A DNA stretch of 64,000 nt from Aliarcobacter sp. (GCA_028688995.1 JAQTXB010000004.1:161636-225635), one strand, 5' to 3'. Counted from the stretch's first letter, positions 50,722 through 59,904 are shown. Made by a program: numbers and translations. Notes: a model not told the origin generated them from the letters alone.

Positions 50722-51567
50722 ATGAAAGTTGTATTAACAGATTTTTTAGAAAAAAATTATAGTTTAAATAAGTTAGAGAATATTTCTATTTGTCAATATG
50801 TCCAATATGAAGAACAGTATAAGAATGAAGTTTTTATCTCTACAAACATACTTATATTTGTAATAAAAGGTTCAAAAGTATTGCATTTTAAAGATGAAAA
50901 AATAGTTGTAAATTCACAAGAGATACTTTTCCTAAAAAGTGGAAATTATGTAATGAGTGAGATGTTGGATGATTATTATGAAGCAATATTATTTATGTAT
51001 AATGATAATCTTCTTATAGATTTTATAAAGAAATATGATTTGTCTTTTTCTGAAAAGAATCTATTTAAGAATAATGTTTTAAAAATAGAAAAATCAACAA
51101 AGTTTGAAATTTTTCAATCTTCAGTTTTATCATATTTAAAAACGACTACTTTAAATCAAGAATCTATAATTAAACTTAAATTAGAAGAAGCCTTTTTAAA
51201 TATCTTAGAATCGAATTCAAAAGATCAGTTTAAAGGTTTTTTATCTTCTATTTATTTGAATAATTCTTTTAAAACAAAAATAGAAAAAGAGTTTGATGTT
51301 GATAAAAATATACTTTTATTTGCAAAAGAGTTTCATATTACGGATTTAGCTTTTAGAAATAAGTTTAAAGATACTTTTGGAATGAGACCTAAAAAATGGC
51401 AAAATATAAAAAAACTTGAAAAAGCAAAATTATTACTTGAAACGACGGATTATAATGTTACACAAGTTTGTCAACAAAGTGGATTTGATAATATTTCTTG
51501 GTTTATACAAGCTTTTAAAAAAGAGTATAACATTACTCCCAAACAGATAAAAAACAACAAAAATTGA
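50722..51567 (+). CDS. AraC family transcriptional regulator
   Basis: The 281-residue protein has an N-terminal cupin-like effector region (ISTNILIFVIKGSKVLHFKDEKIVVNSQEILFLKSG) and a C-terminal double helix-turn-helix (FGMRPKKWQNIKKLEKAKLLLETTDYNVTQVCQQSGFDNISWFIQAFKKEYNITPKQ). It starts 9 bp after the GGDEF gene, so it is likely co-transcribed. The inducer is unknown. Confidence 0.9.
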   Translation: MKVVLTDFLEKNYSLNKLENISICQYVQYEEQYKNEVFISTNILIFVIKGSKVLHFKDEKIVVNSQEILFLKSGNYVMSEMLDDYYEAILFMYNDNLLIDFIKKYDLSFSEKNLFKNNVLKIEKSTKFEIFQSSVLSYLKTTTLNQESIIKLKLEEAFLNILESNSKDQFKGFLSSIYLNNSFKTKIEKEFDVDKNILLFAKEFHITDLAFRNKFKDTFGMRPKKWQNIKKLEKAKLLLETTDYNVTQVCQQSGFDNISWFIQAFKKEYNITPKQIKNNKN

Positions 51568-51632
51568 ACTTTTCCCAATAGAATAAAAGATTTGTTTTTT
51601 ATATAATATTTTAAAATTATAGGAGAAAAAGA

Positions 51633-52157
51633 ATGAAAAAAATATTTTTAAGTTTAGGTTTATGTGCAACTTTTTTATTAGCAGATAACTTTACATTAAG
51701 TAGTTCAGATTTACAAGGACAACTAACTTTAAAACAAGTATTTAATGGTTTTGGATGTACTGGCGAAAATATTTCACCAGAGCTTTCATGGAAAGATGCA
51801 CCAAAAGGAACTAAATCTTTTGCAATTACAGTTTATGATCCAGATGCACCAACAGGTTCAGGCTGGTGGCATTGGTTAGCTTTTGATATTTCAAAAGATA
51901 AATTTACACTTCCAAGTGGTTTTGGAAATAGTGAATCAAAAGATATTATTCAAAGTATGACAGATTTTGGAAAAACTGGCTTTGGTGGAGCTTGTCCTCC
52001 AAAAGGTGACAAAGCTCATAGATATATCTTTACAGTTCATGCCCTTGATATTGAGACAATCGACTTAGATAAAAATGCAAATCCTGCACTTGTTGGATAT
52101 TACATAAATGCTCACTCTTTGGCAAAAGCTTCTTTGATTTCATATTACGGAAGATAA
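51633..52157 (+). CDS. YbhB/YbcL family phosphatidylethanolamine-binding-like protein
   Basis: The 174-residue PEBP-fold protein has a signal peptide (cleavage near residue 18) and the family motifs ISPELSWKDAPKGTKSFAITVYDPDAPTGSGWWHWL and HRYIFTVHALD. The role of bacterial PEBPs is not settled. GGAG upstream supports the start, and a TATAAT box lies at about 51601. A long terminator hairpin lies just past its stop, inside the converging LysR gene. Confidence 0.9.
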   Translation: MKKIFLSLGLCATFLLADNFTLSSSDLQGQLTLKQVFNGFGCTGENISPELSWKDAPKGTKSFAITVYDPDAPTGSGWWHWLAFDISKDKFTLPSGFGNSESKDIIQSMTDFGKTGFGGACPPKGDKAHRYIFTVHALDIETIDLDKNANPALVGYYINAHSLAKASLISYYGR

Positions 52158-52159
52158 AA

Positions 52160-53029
52160 CTATTTAAATCTACTTTTTAGAAACTCTATTAGGGTTTCAA
52201 AAAGTAGATTTTTTGATTTTTCTTTATGATAAACCAAATAAAACTCTCTTTTTAATTCTAGATTTTTTAGTTTGATTTGAAATAGTTTTTTCTCTTCTAG
52301 CTCTTTTTGAACTATAACTTTTGAGATAGCTGTTACTGTATTTGAATTATTTAAAACTATAGTTTTAATCTCTTCAAAATCTTGTAATTGCATAAAAATA
52401 TCTAAATCTTTTGCTATTTCTCCAAGATGATTTATAAATATTTCTCTTGTTCCTGAGCCAGTTTCCCTTAAAATCCATCTTTTTTTTATAGCATCAATAA
52501 ATGCCTCTTTTGGATGATTTTCATCACTTGTTACAACTATTAGTTCATCATCACATAGTTTTTCTTTTATTAAACTAGAATTTTGTGTATCAACTTCAAT
52601 AAGTCCAATATCAAGTTGGGATTTTAAAATCTTATCTATAATTTTACTTGAATTTATGGTTAAAATATCTAATTTTACTTCATTGTATTTTGATAAAAAG
52701 TCGTAATAGATATTTGGCATTATGTAGTTTGAAATAGTTTTACTTGCTGCTATTTTGATATTTCCTGCTAGTTTATTCTCTTGGAAAATATTTTGTGCAT
52801 CAATAAGTGCTAAATAGTGAGAAAGGGTTTTCTCTTTGAAATATTTTCCTTTTTCATTTAATATAAGTTTTTTACCAATTCGGTCAAAAAGTTGTTCATT
52901 TAACGAATTTTCAAGTGATTTAATAGCAAGTGAAATTGCCGATTGACTTATATTTAACTCTTGTGATACTTGTGTAACTTGAGGGTTTTCACAAAGTTTA
53001 TAAAAAAAACTTAGTTCTTTTAAAGTCAT
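52160..53029 (-). CDS. LysR family transcriptional regulator
   Basis: The 289-residue protein has an N-terminal helix-turn-helix (VTQVSQELNISQSAISLAIKSLENSLNEQLFDRIGKK) and a substrate-binding domain with an RETGSGTRE effector loop, as in CysB/YeiE-like regulators. It is divergent from a YeiH-type exporter gene, the usual arrangement of a LysR regulator and its target. Its 3' end converges to within 2 bp of the PEBP gene and contains that gene's terminator. Confidence 0.92.
   Translation of the reverse strand: MTLKELSFFYKLCENPQVTQVSQELNISQSAISLAIKSLENSLNEQLFDRIGKKLILNEKGKYFKEKTLSHYLALIDAQNIFQENKLAGNIKIAASKTISNYIMPNIYYDFLSKYNEVKLDILTINSSKIIDKILKSQLDIGLIEVDTQNSSLIKEKLCDDELIVVTSDENHPKEAFIDAIKKRWILRETGSGTREIFINHLGEIAKDLDIFMQLQDFEEIKTIVLNNSNTVTAISKVIVQKELEEKKLFQIKLKNLELKREFYLVYHKEKSKNLLFETLIEFLKSRFK
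52166..52214 (+). terminator. Terminator of the PEBP gene embedded in the LysR coding end
   Basis: An 18-bp stem with one bulged A (52166-52184 with 52194-52211) is followed by T residues on the plus strand. It begins 9 bp after the PEBP stop and lies entirely inside the last codons of the opposing lysR gene. Confidence 0.7.
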
Positions 53030-53055
53030 ATCTTTCCTTATTAAAAATATTAATC

Positions 53056-53072
53056 ATTATATTAGAAATAAT
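53056..53072. promoter_or_regulatory. Possible LysR site in the divergent promoter
   Basis: ATTAT-N7-ATAAT fits the T-N11-A inverted pattern of LysR sites and lies mid-way in the 99-bp gap between the LysR gene and the exporter. In DNA this AT-rich the match is weak evidence. Confidence 0.3.
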
Positions 53073-53128
53073 ATATTTTACAAATTAAATCAATAGGGTT
53101 ATACTTTTAAAATCAAAGGATTAATATT

Positions 53129-54151
53129 ATGAAGACTAATAATTTAAATATCAAAGATACATTTTATGGAGTTTTATTTGTAGGTGTTTTTGCATTAATT
53201 GCAACAATCATAGCAGATGTAGATTTTTTAAAAAACTTAGCAATTAGTCCACTTATTGTTGGAATTGTTTTAGGGATTTTTTATGCTAATACTTTAAAAC
53301 ATAAATTTCCTTCTACTTGGCAAAGTGGAATTATATTTTCTACAAAATATATTTTGAGATTTGGAATTATCTTATATGGATTTAGATTAACTTTTCAAAA
53401 TCTACAAGAAGTAGGGTTTAGTGGGATTTTTATAGCTTTTTGTATCGTTGGTTTTACTTTTATTTTTGGATATGTAGTTGGAACAAAAGTTTTAAAACTT
53501 GACCGTGAAATTACAATATTATGTAGTGCTGGAAGTTCTATTTGTGGAGCAGCAGCTGTGTTAGCAACTCAAAGTGTATTAAAAAATGAAGCCTATAAAA
53601 GTGCTATTGCTGTATCTTTTGTGGTGATTTTTGGAACTGTTGCAATGTTTTTATATCCATTTTTATATAAATTAGGTTTTTTTGATTTGAGTGCATCTGA
53701 AATGGGAGTTTATATTGGAGCGACTTTACATGAAGTGGCTCATGTTGTTGGAGCATCTACTGCTTTAGGTGAAGATGTATCTAAAGATGCAATTATAGTA
53801 AAAATGATAAGAGTTATATTTTTAGTGCCTTTTTTGATTTTGTTATCTTTATGGTTGATTAAAACTGGATTTCACAGCATTAATGAGAAAACAAAAGTTG
53901 TAATTCCTTGGTTTGCTGTGATGTTTATTCTAGTTGTAGGTTTTAACTCTTTTGGATTTTTAGGAAAAAATACAATCACAGCTATAAATTTTGTAGATAC
54001 TTTTTCTTTGACAATGGCAATGACAGCTTTAGGAATGGAAACAAGTTTTGATAAGTTTAAAAATGTAGGTATGAAACCTTTTTATTTATCTTTGATTTTA
54101 TTTATTTGGTTGATGGTTGTAGGATATTTTTTAGTTAAATATTTTTTTTAA
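53129..54151 (+). CDS. YeiH family (UPF0324) putative sulfate exporter
   Basis: The 340-residue protein has about ten membrane helices and the family blocks SAGSSICGAAAVLATQSVLK and GVYIGATLHEVAHVVGAST. YeiH proteins are predicted anion (sulfate/sulfite-like) exporters, often next to a CysB-like LysR gene, as here. AAAGGA precedes the ATG. A perfect 15-bp bidirectional hairpin follows. Confidence 0.92.
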   Translation: MKTNNLNIKDTFYGVLFVGVFALIATIIADVDFLKNLAISPLIVGIVLGIFYANTLKHKFPSTWQSGIIFSTKYILRFGIILYGFRLTFQNLQEVGFSGIFIAFCIVGFTFIFGYVVGTKVLKLDREITILCSAGSSICGAAAVLATQSVLKNEAYKSAIAVSFVVIFGTVAMFLYPFLYKLGFFDLSASEMGVYIGATLHEVAHVVGASTALGEDVSKDAIIVKMIRVIFLVPFLILLSLWLIKTGFHSINEKTKVVIPWFAVMFILVVGFNSFGFLGKNTITAINFVDTFSLTMAMTALGMETSFDKFKNVGMKPFYLSLILFIWLMVVGYFLVKYFF

Positions 54152-54181
54152 AATAAGTATCTTTTTAAAGATACTTATTTT
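54150..54181. terminator. Bidirectional terminator between yeiH-like and dsbC-like genes
   Basis: A perfect 15-bp inverted repeat (54150-54164 with 54167-54181; arm AAAATAAGTATCTTT) spans both converging stop codons. Confidence 0.85.
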
Positions 54182-54909
54182 ACTTCAATTCCATATTTTT
54201 CAAGTAGATTTACCCAAATAACATTTTTCCCATCTTTATCAAAAATAGTTGGTGTTCCTTGAACATTTAATTTCATACCAATTTGAATTTGTTCATCTAA
54301 TTGTTTTTCAAGTTTTTCTAATTCACCTTGAGAATATTTTGTAGCTTTTGCTTTTTCAATATTTTCAGAAGCATCAAACATAGCAGCAATTTTTTTCTCA
54401 TTAGTTTTTTGACTTAAAATATATAAAGATAAATCTTTTGCATTTACGTGAGAATCTAGTGGGAAATAGAATACTCTAATTTTTACTTTATTTGCAATTT
54501 GTGGTAAATACGATTCTAATTTTTTGCAATATGGGCATTCAGGATCTGTAAATAAGAAATACTCTTCACTTCCTTGTCCATAAACAAAAGCTTCTTTTCC
54601 TCTAACACCTGTTAAATCTGCTGGTGCTGTAACTTTTGTTCCATTTGAAACATCAATAACATCACCTGCAAGAACAAATTTTTTATCTTTTGTTAGGTAA
54701 ATTTCGTCAGGATTACCTTGAACATTGATATTTAAAACATATAAGCTACCTGTATCATAAGCTTTTGTTATTTTTATTTGAGCTCTTTTAAACAATTCTA
54801 ATTGTTCCATTTGAGCTATTTCATTTTTTGTAATTTCTTTGTAGTCAGCATACGAACTAACACTTAAAAGTAAAGAACTGATTATCACTTTTTTAGTAAA
54901 ATCAAACAT
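54175..54909 (-). CDS. DsbC/DsbG-like periplasmic thiol-disulfide protein
   Basis: The 244-residue protein has a signal peptide (cleavage near residue 21), an N-terminal dimerisation-like domain and a thioredoxin domain with Cys125-Pro-Tyr-Cys128 (DPECPYCKKLE) and the cis-Pro loop VQGTPTIF. Such proteins reshuffle or reduce wrong disulfides in the periplasm. It is the single gene of its transcript; the AEC transporter upstream on the same strand is 85 bp away. Confidence 0.9.
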   Translation of the reverse strand: MFDFTKKVIISSLLLSVSSYADYKEITKNEIAQMEQLELFKRAQIKITKAYDTGSLYVLNINVQGNPDEIYLTKDKKFVLAGDVIDVSNGTKVTAPADLTGVRGKEAFVYGQGSEEYFLFTDPECPYCKKLESYLPQIANKVKIRVFYFPLDSHVNAKDLSLYILSQKTNEKKIAAMFDASENIEKAKATKYSQGELEKLEKQLDEQIQIGMKLNVQGTPTIFDKDGKNVIWVNLLEKYGIEVK

Positions 54910-54994
54910 TAAAATTCCTAATATAATTTTTTTGCGTATTGTATCTAGTTTATAGCTATTTTGCGTCAGTTATTAAAGAAATTTTAATCTATTT

Positions 54995-55894
54995 TTAATT
55001 TATCAGTTTAAACAATATTCCTGTTGTAATAAATGAAATTAATATTCCATAGCCAACTATTGCAGAGCTAAGTCGTGGTGCAAGTCCTGCCATTGATGCA
55101 ATTGCACCTGCTGTTATCATTGGAGCCATTCCTGCTTCCATTATTGATACTATTGAAGCTTGATTATCCCAGCCAAATAATTTACAAAGTGCGATTGCAA
55201 TAATTGGAGCAATAATCAGTTTGATTCCAAGGGCAACAGAAAAAGGTTTTATATCTTCACGTGGAAGTTTAAATTGAAGTTGAAGCCCAACAGCTACAAG
55301 TGCCATAGGAACAATTGTGCTTGAAAAAGAGCCTAAAACTTTTGAAATTATTGGATTAAATTCAACTCCCATTAAAAATAGGGCAGCAACCAATGAAATA
55401 AATGGTGGAAAAGTAAGAACTTTAAGAGTAATTACTTTAAAAGTAATTTGACTTTTACTTGAATAGTATGAAGCAATAAAAGTTCCATAAATTGCTAAAG
55501 CTATAAATGTTCCTAATTGGTCATAAACTAAAACATAAGGTAGAGCACTTTCGCCCATGTAGGCATTTAAAATAGGAATACCCATAAATGAACTATTTGT
55601 TAAAATAGCTACTAACATTAAAGAACCCGTAATCTCTTTTGAAAAAGAGAAAATTTTTGAAGATATTAAAACCAAAATTGCACTAATAAACATTACAAGC
55701 CAAGCAATTATTATAGGAATTAATGTATCCATTGAAAATGTAAGTTTTGGAATTTGTAAAAGAATCATAGAAGGAAGAGAAATATAAATTACAAATTGGT
55801 TTAAAATAGCAGGTGCATCTTTTGAGAAAATATTTAATCTATTTATTCCATAACCAATTGTAATTGCTAATAAAATTAGTACAAAATTTTCCAT
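54995..55894 (-). CDS. AEC family transporter (auxin-efflux-carrier type)
   Basis: The 299-residue protein has about ten helices in two repeats, with NQFVIYISLPSMILLQIP at the start and SIMEAGMAPMITAGAIASMAGLAPRLSS in the second half, typical of AEC permeases such as malonate or amino-acid carriers. It starts one base after the HxlR gene, so both are co-transcribed and probably co-regulated. Confidence 0.9.
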   Translation of the reverse strand: MENFVLILLAITIGYGINRLNIFSKDAPAILNQFVIYISLPSMILLQIPKLTFSMDTLIPIIIAWLVMFISAILVLISSKIFSFSKEITGSLMLVAILTNSSFMGIPILNAYMGESALPYVLVYDQLGTFIALAIYGTFIASYYSSKSQITFKVITLKVLTFPPFISLVAALFLMGVEFNPIISKVLGSFSSTIVPMALVAVGLQLQFKLPREDIKPFSVALGIKLIIAPIIAIALCKLFGWDNQASIVSIMEAGMAPMITAGAIASMAGLAPRLSSAIVGYGILISFITTGILFKLIN

Positions 55895-55895
55895 G

Positions 55896-56267
55896 TTAGT
55901 TGCAAATATTTACTTCACAAAGATTATCAGGAGTAACTTTTCCATACTCTTTTGAGTAGTTAATTCCCCATTTATGCATTGCTTCTAAAACTGGTTTTAG
56001 ATTTTCTCCAGCTTGAGTTAGACTATAAACAACTTTTGGTGGAACTTCCGCATAAACTTCTCTGTGTATAATATTTTTTTCTTCTAACTCTTTTAATTTT
56101 ACAGTTAGAGTTTTTTGAGTAATTTCACTTATTGTTTCATGTAAATCTTTAAATCTTTTTTCTCCATCAAGTAAGTGCCAAATTATTCCTAATTTCCATC
56201 TATCATTAAATATATCCAGCGTAACTGCCACTGAACATTTGTATTCTTTATCGTTTATATAGTACAT
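55896..56267 (-). CDS. HxlR family winged-helix regulator
   Basis: The 123-residue protein has the HxlR fold: KCSVAVTLDIFNDRWKLGIIWHLLDGEKRFKDLHETISEITQKTLTVKLKELEEKNIIHREVYAEVPPKVVYSLT. Cys10 near the N-terminus matches the redox-sensing cysteine of YodB/QorR-type members that respond to quinones. It is divergent from the mdaB operon, whose products handle quinones; a palindromic site lies between them. Confidence 0.92.
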   Translation of the reverse strand: MYYINDKEYKCSVAVTLDIFNDRWKLGIIWHLLDGEKRFKDLHETISEITQKTLTVKLKELEEKNIIHREVYAEVPPKVVYSLTQAGENLKPVLEAMHKWGINYSKEYGKVTPDNLCEVNICN

Positions 56268-56321
56268 AATAGTTTCCTTTTAATTCAGATGCAATTATAA
56301 CATAAAGAAAATTAATTTCCA

Positions 56322-56344
56322 TTACTTACCTAAAGTAAAGTAAG
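56322..56344. promoter_or_regulatory. Probable HxlR operator
   Basis: TTACTT (56322-56327) and AAGTAA (56333-56338) are inverted around 5 nt, and CTTAC (56325-56329) with GTAAG (56340-56344) form a second, nested pair. TTACTT/AAGTAA-type sites are usual for HxlR regulators of oxidoreductase genes. It lies in the promoter gap between hxlR and mdaB. Confidence 0.55.
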
Positions 56345-56398
56345 AGTAAATTAAGTTTATTACATATATAATTTTCAAATAGTTTAAAAGGAGTAAAT

Positions 56399-56980
56399 AT
56401 GAAAAAAGTTTTAATTTTAAATGGACATCAATATTATGATGTGGTAGCAAAAGGTGAGTTAACTCAACACTATATAGATAAAGCAAATGAGTTTTTTACA
56501 AAAAATGGTTTTGATGTAAAACATACAACTATAGAAAAAGGTTATACAATTCAAGAAGAAATAGAAAAATTTGAATGGGCAGATTATATTTTATTTCAAT
56601 ATCCAGTATTTTGGATGGGACTTCCTTGGATTGCAAAAAAATACATAGATGAAACATTTACACAAGGTAGACACTATGCAAGTGATGGAAGAAGTAGAAA
56701 TGATGCTTCAAAATTATATGGAAGTGGTGGATTATTACAAGGTAAAAAATATATGTTATCTTTGACTTATAATTGTCCAGCATCTGCATTTGGAAATGTA
56801 AATAGTCTATTTGATGGAATGACTTTAGATGAAGCTCATGTTGCTGTTCATAAAACTTTCCAATTTTGTGGATTAAAACCATTAGAAACTTATGCTGTTC
56901 ATGATATTTTTAAAGGTGATTTAGATTTAGATTTTGAATTAGAAAAGTTTGAGAACTTATTATCTAAAAACTTTTTATAA
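56399..56980 (+). CDS. mdaB: NAD(P)H:quinone oxidoreductase MdaB
   Basis: The 193-residue flavodoxin-like protein has LNGHQYYDVVAKGELTQHYID at the FMN/FAD phosphate site, the FQYPVFWMGLPWIAKKYIDETFTQG block and LSLTYNCPASAF, as in E. coli and H. pylori MdaB. It reduces quinones by two electrons, avoiding semiquinone radicals. The next gene is YgiN-like, the same pairing as mdaB-ygiN in E. coli. AGGAG upstream supports the start. It leads a five-gene operon divergent from hxlR. Confidence 0.92.
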   Translation: MKKVLILNGHQYYDVVAKGELTQHYIDKANEFFTKNGFDVKHTTIEKGYTIQEEIEKFEWADYILFQYPVFWMGLPWIAKKYIDETFTQGRHYASDGRSRNDASKLYGSGGLLQGKKYMLSLTYNCPASAFGNVNSLFDGMTLDEAHVAVHKTFQFCGLKPLETYAVHDIFKGDLDLDFELEKFENLLSKNFL

Positions 56981-56989
56981 AGGAAAAAT

Positions 56990-57286
56990 ATGAAAAATAT
57001 AGTAATAGTTGCAACTATAAAAGTAAAAGATGGATTTAAAGCTGAAGTTTATGCTGAACTTTTAAAATTACATGAAGCAACTCACAAACATGATGAGGGT
57101 TGCATTCAATATGATTTACATAAAAATTTAGAAGATGAAAATAGTTTTACTTTTGTTGAAACTTGGCAAAGTGCAGAGCTTTTGGCTGAGCATGAGAAAA
57201 AAGAGCACTTTAAAACTTTTGTTTCTAAAGTAGAAAATAAAATAGATGGTTTGACGATTAACAAGTTAGAAAAATTAGATATTTAA
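56990..57286 (+). CDS. YgiN-like quinol monooxygenase (ABM domain)
   Basis: The 98-residue protein is a single ABM domain: IVIVATIKVKDGFKAEVYAELLKLHEATHKHDEGCIQYDLHK and FVETWQSAELLAEHEKKEHFKTFV. In E. coli, YgiN and MdaB are proposed to form a quinone redox cycle. The 9-bp gap to mdaB supports a shared role. Confidence 0.9.
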   Translation: MKNIVIVATIKVKDGFKAEVYAELLKLHEATHKHDEGCIQYDLHKNLEDENSFTFVETWQSAELLAEHEKKEHFKTFVSKVENKIDGLTINKLEKLDI

Positions 57287-57295
57287 GGAATAGTC

Positions 57296-58327
57296 ATGAG
57301 TCTGTTATTCAAAAAAGGCAAAATTGGAACTTTAGAATTAAAAAATAGAATTGTAATGCCTCCTATGTGTATGTATGCTAGTGATAATAGTGGAGAGTTA
57401 AAAACTTTTCATAAAGGTCATTATATGGCTAGAGCAATTGGTGGAGTTGGATTCATTATTGTTGAAGCAACTGCAATTGAAGCAAGGGGAAGAATCTCAG
57501 CAAATGATTTAGGTTTATGGTCTGATTCTTTAATAGCTAAACATAAGAAGTTAAATAAAAATTTACACTCTTTAGGAAGTAAAACAGCTATACAAATAGC
57601 TCATGCAGGTAGAAAAAACACAGTTAAAGATGAAATACCAATAGCTCCAAGTGTAATAGCATTTAGTGAAAATGAACCTTTTAAAATGCCTAAAGCTGTA
57701 ACTTTAGACGAAATTAAAGAGATAAAAAAACTATTTTTAAAAACAGCTTTTAGAGCAAAAGAAGCAGATTACGATGCGATTGAATTACATGCAGCTCATG
57801 GTTATTTATTGTGTGAGTTTTTATCACCTTTAAGTAATATACGAAATGATATTTATGGTGGAAGTTTAGAAAATAGATGTAGATTAGTTTTAGAGATTGC
57901 TAAAGAAATTAAAGAAAAAGTTGATTTACCTTTGATTGTACGAATTAGTGCTGATGAGTGGATGAATGAAGGATGGAATATAGATGATTCTATCTATTTA
58001 TCAAAAGAGCTTGAAAAAATAGGTGTTGATGCTATTCATGTTTCAAGCGGTGGAAATCAAGAAAAAACTAATAAAGCGCCAAAACTTGAGGCACTTTATC
58101 AAGCTTCTTGGGCAAAACAGATAAAAGAAAATATAAATATTCCAGTTATTGCTGTTGGATTAATTACTACAGCAGTTGAAGGTGAAAAACTTTTAGAAGA
58201 GTCTTATTGTGATTTTGTAGCATATGGGCGTGAATTATTACGAAACCCTAATTTTACCTGTTATGCTGCAAATGAGTTTAAAGAAAAAGATAAAATTATT
58301 GCCTCTTATCAAAGAGCATTTCATTAA
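57296..58327 (+). CDS. Old yellow enzyme family NADPH:flavin oxidoreductase (YqjM/NamA class)
   Basis: The 343-residue FMN TIM-barrel has the class-specific cysteine (Cys25, in MPPMCMYASD), substrate-binding His pair region AIQIAHAGRKN, and the conserved ELHAAHGYLLCEFLSPLSNIRNDIYGGSLENR. It reduces activated C=C bonds and electrophiles such as enones and nitro compounds. It lies between the ygiN-like gene and an EamA transporter in the quinone/electrophile operon. Confidence 0.93.
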   Translation: MSLLFKKGKIGTLELKNRIVMPPMCMYASDNSGELKTFHKGHYMARAIGGVGFIIVEATAIEARGRISANDLGLWSDSLIAKHKKLNKNLHSLGSKTAIQIAHAGRKNTVKDEIPIAPSVIAFSENEPFKMPKAVTLDEIKEIKKLFLKTAFRAKEADYDAIELHAAHGYLLCEFLSPLSNIRNDIYGGSLENRCRLVLEIAKEIKEKVDLPLIVRISADEWMNEGWNIDDSIYLSKELEKIGVDAIHVSSGGNQEKTNKAPKLEALYQASWAKQIKENINIPVIAVGLITTAVEGEKLLEESYCDFVAYGRELLRNPNFTCYAANEFKEKDKIIASYQRAFH

Positions 58328-58346
58328 ACAATAAAAAGAAAGAAAA

Positions 58347-59246
58347 ATGGATAATAATAAAACAAAATACGTTATTGGTATGATTGTAGCTATGTTAATT
58401 TGGGGAGTTGCTTGGACTTCAGGAAAAGCAGCTGTTGAGCATTCAAATGCACAAATTGCTTCGTTTTGGAGATATGCTATATCTTTTATAGGTATGCTTC
58501 CTGTTATTTGGTATATGAAGAAATCTCTAAAAACAGATAGAGTAGCTTATATTTATATGATAATTGCTGGATTATTAAGTGCAGCTTTTAGTTATCTATT
58601 TTTTGCTGGACTTTCACATGGAGATGCTGGATATGGTGGAACAATGGTGACATCACTATCTCCACTTATTACATATTTGTTATCTATTATGATATTTGGT
58701 ACAAAAGTAACAACTAAACAAATTATAGCACTTTGTATAGGTGTTATAGGTGCTATAATACTTTTACATATTCCAACTGAAGGATTAGATTTTTTAACTA
58801 TTGATAGTTCATACTTTTTAGCTTGTGCTTTTGTTTGGTCTTTGGTTACAATTATAACTCAAAAAGTATCTCATAGGGTTGAGCCTATGTTTTATACTTT
58901 GATTGTATTTGCAATAACAGCATTAGTTAATATGCTTTTTGCACTGCCTTATGAACCTTTTGCTATTGCTTCATTTGATATGGTATTTTGGTTAAATATA
59001 TTATTTGTAGGACTTTTATCAGGGACTTTTGCAATGGCAATATTTTTTATAAGTGCAAGTAAAATTGGTGCTCATAATACTGGTGTTTTTATGTTTATCG
59101 TTCCAATTGGAGCAATCGTTTCAAGTATGTTTGCTTATGGTGAACAAATAGAATTATCTACAATATTAGGTTGTGGATTATCTTTTTTAGCTGTTTTATT
59201 GTTTAATATAAGAAGCTTTAGAAAGAAAAAAACAGTAACAAATTAA
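58347..59246 (+). CDS. DMT superfamily (EamA) transporter
   Basis: The 299-residue protein has ten predicted helices in two EamA repeats (AMLIWGVAWTSGKAAVEHSNAQIASFWRY; VFMFIVPIGAIVSSMFAYGEQIE). Its place inside the HxlR-controlled operon suggests export of the stress compound or its product. It is different from the EamA protein at 46232, which aligns poorly with it. Confidence 0.9.
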   Translation: MDNNKTKYVIGMIVAMLIWGVAWTSGKAAVEHSNAQIASFWRYAISFIGMLPVIWYMKKSLKTDRVAYIYMIIAGLLSAAFSYLFFAGLSHGDAGYGGTMVTSLSPLITYLLSIMIFGTKVTTKQIIALCIGVIGAIILLHIPTEGLDFLTIDSSYFLACAFVWSLVTIITQKVSHRVEPMFYTLIVFAITALVNMLFALPYEPFAIASFDMVFWLNILFVGLLSGTFAMAIFFISASKIGAHNTGVFMFIVPIGAIVSSMFAYGEQIELSTILGCGLSFLAVLLFNIRSFRKKKTVTN

Positions 59247-59265
59247 TTAATAAAAAGGAAAAAAT

Positions 59266-59895
59266 ATGGAAAAAACATTTATGGAAGCTATGGATTTTAG
59301 ACACGCGTGTAAGATTTTTGATGAAACAAAAAAAGTTAGTGATGAAGATATGAACTATATTTTAGAAGCAGGAAGAAAATCGCCATCTTCTTTTGGTATG
59401 GAAGCTTGGAAATTTTTAGTTATTACAAATGAAGAGCTAAAAGCAAAACTTAAACCTGCTTGTTGGGATCAAGTTCAAATTACATCTTGTTCTCATTTAG
59501 TTGTTGTTTTAGCTGGAATTGATTGTGTTAAACCAGAATCTGGTGAAGTTGAGAGAAAATTTAAAAGAAGAGAAATGCCTCAAGAAAAATTAGATTTTTA
59601 TATAGGATTATATGCAGGGCATTTAAAAGATACTTTAAGTAGTGATGAAAATATTTATGCTTGGACTGCAAAACAAACAGCATTTGCAGCAGGAAATATG
59701 ATGACAGCAGCAGCAGTTAAAGGTATAGATTCTTGTCCAATTGAAGGATATGATAAAAGTAAAGTTGAAGAGATTTTAGGACTTGATACTAAAAAATATC
59801 AATTATCATTAGTTATTCCTTTTGGATATAGAATAAATGAACAATCAACTCAACTAAGAGAACCTCTAGCAAATATTGTTGAATACATAAAATAA
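59266..59895 (+). CDS. Nitroreductase family NAD(P)H oxidoreductase
   Basis: The 209-residue FMN enzyme has the nitroreductase layout: FRHACKIFDETKKVSDEDMNYILEAGRKSPSSFGMEAWKF at the flavin site, and GNMMTAAAVKGIDSCPIEGYDKSKVEEILGL later, as in NfsB-type proteins. It would reduce nitroaromatics or quinones. It ends the mdaB operon before a strong hairpin. Confidence 0.93.
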   Translation: MEKTFMEAMDFRHACKIFDETKKVSDEDMNYILEAGRKSPSSFGMEAWKFLVITNEELKAKLKPACWDQVQITSCSHLVVVLAGIDCVKPESGEVERKFKRREMPQEKLDFYIGLYAGHLKDTLSSDENIYAWTAKQTAFAAGNMMTAAAVKGIDSCPIEGYDKSKVEEILGLDTKKYQLSLVIPFGYRINEQSTQLREPLANIVEYIK

Positions 59896-59904
59896 CATTT
59901 AATT

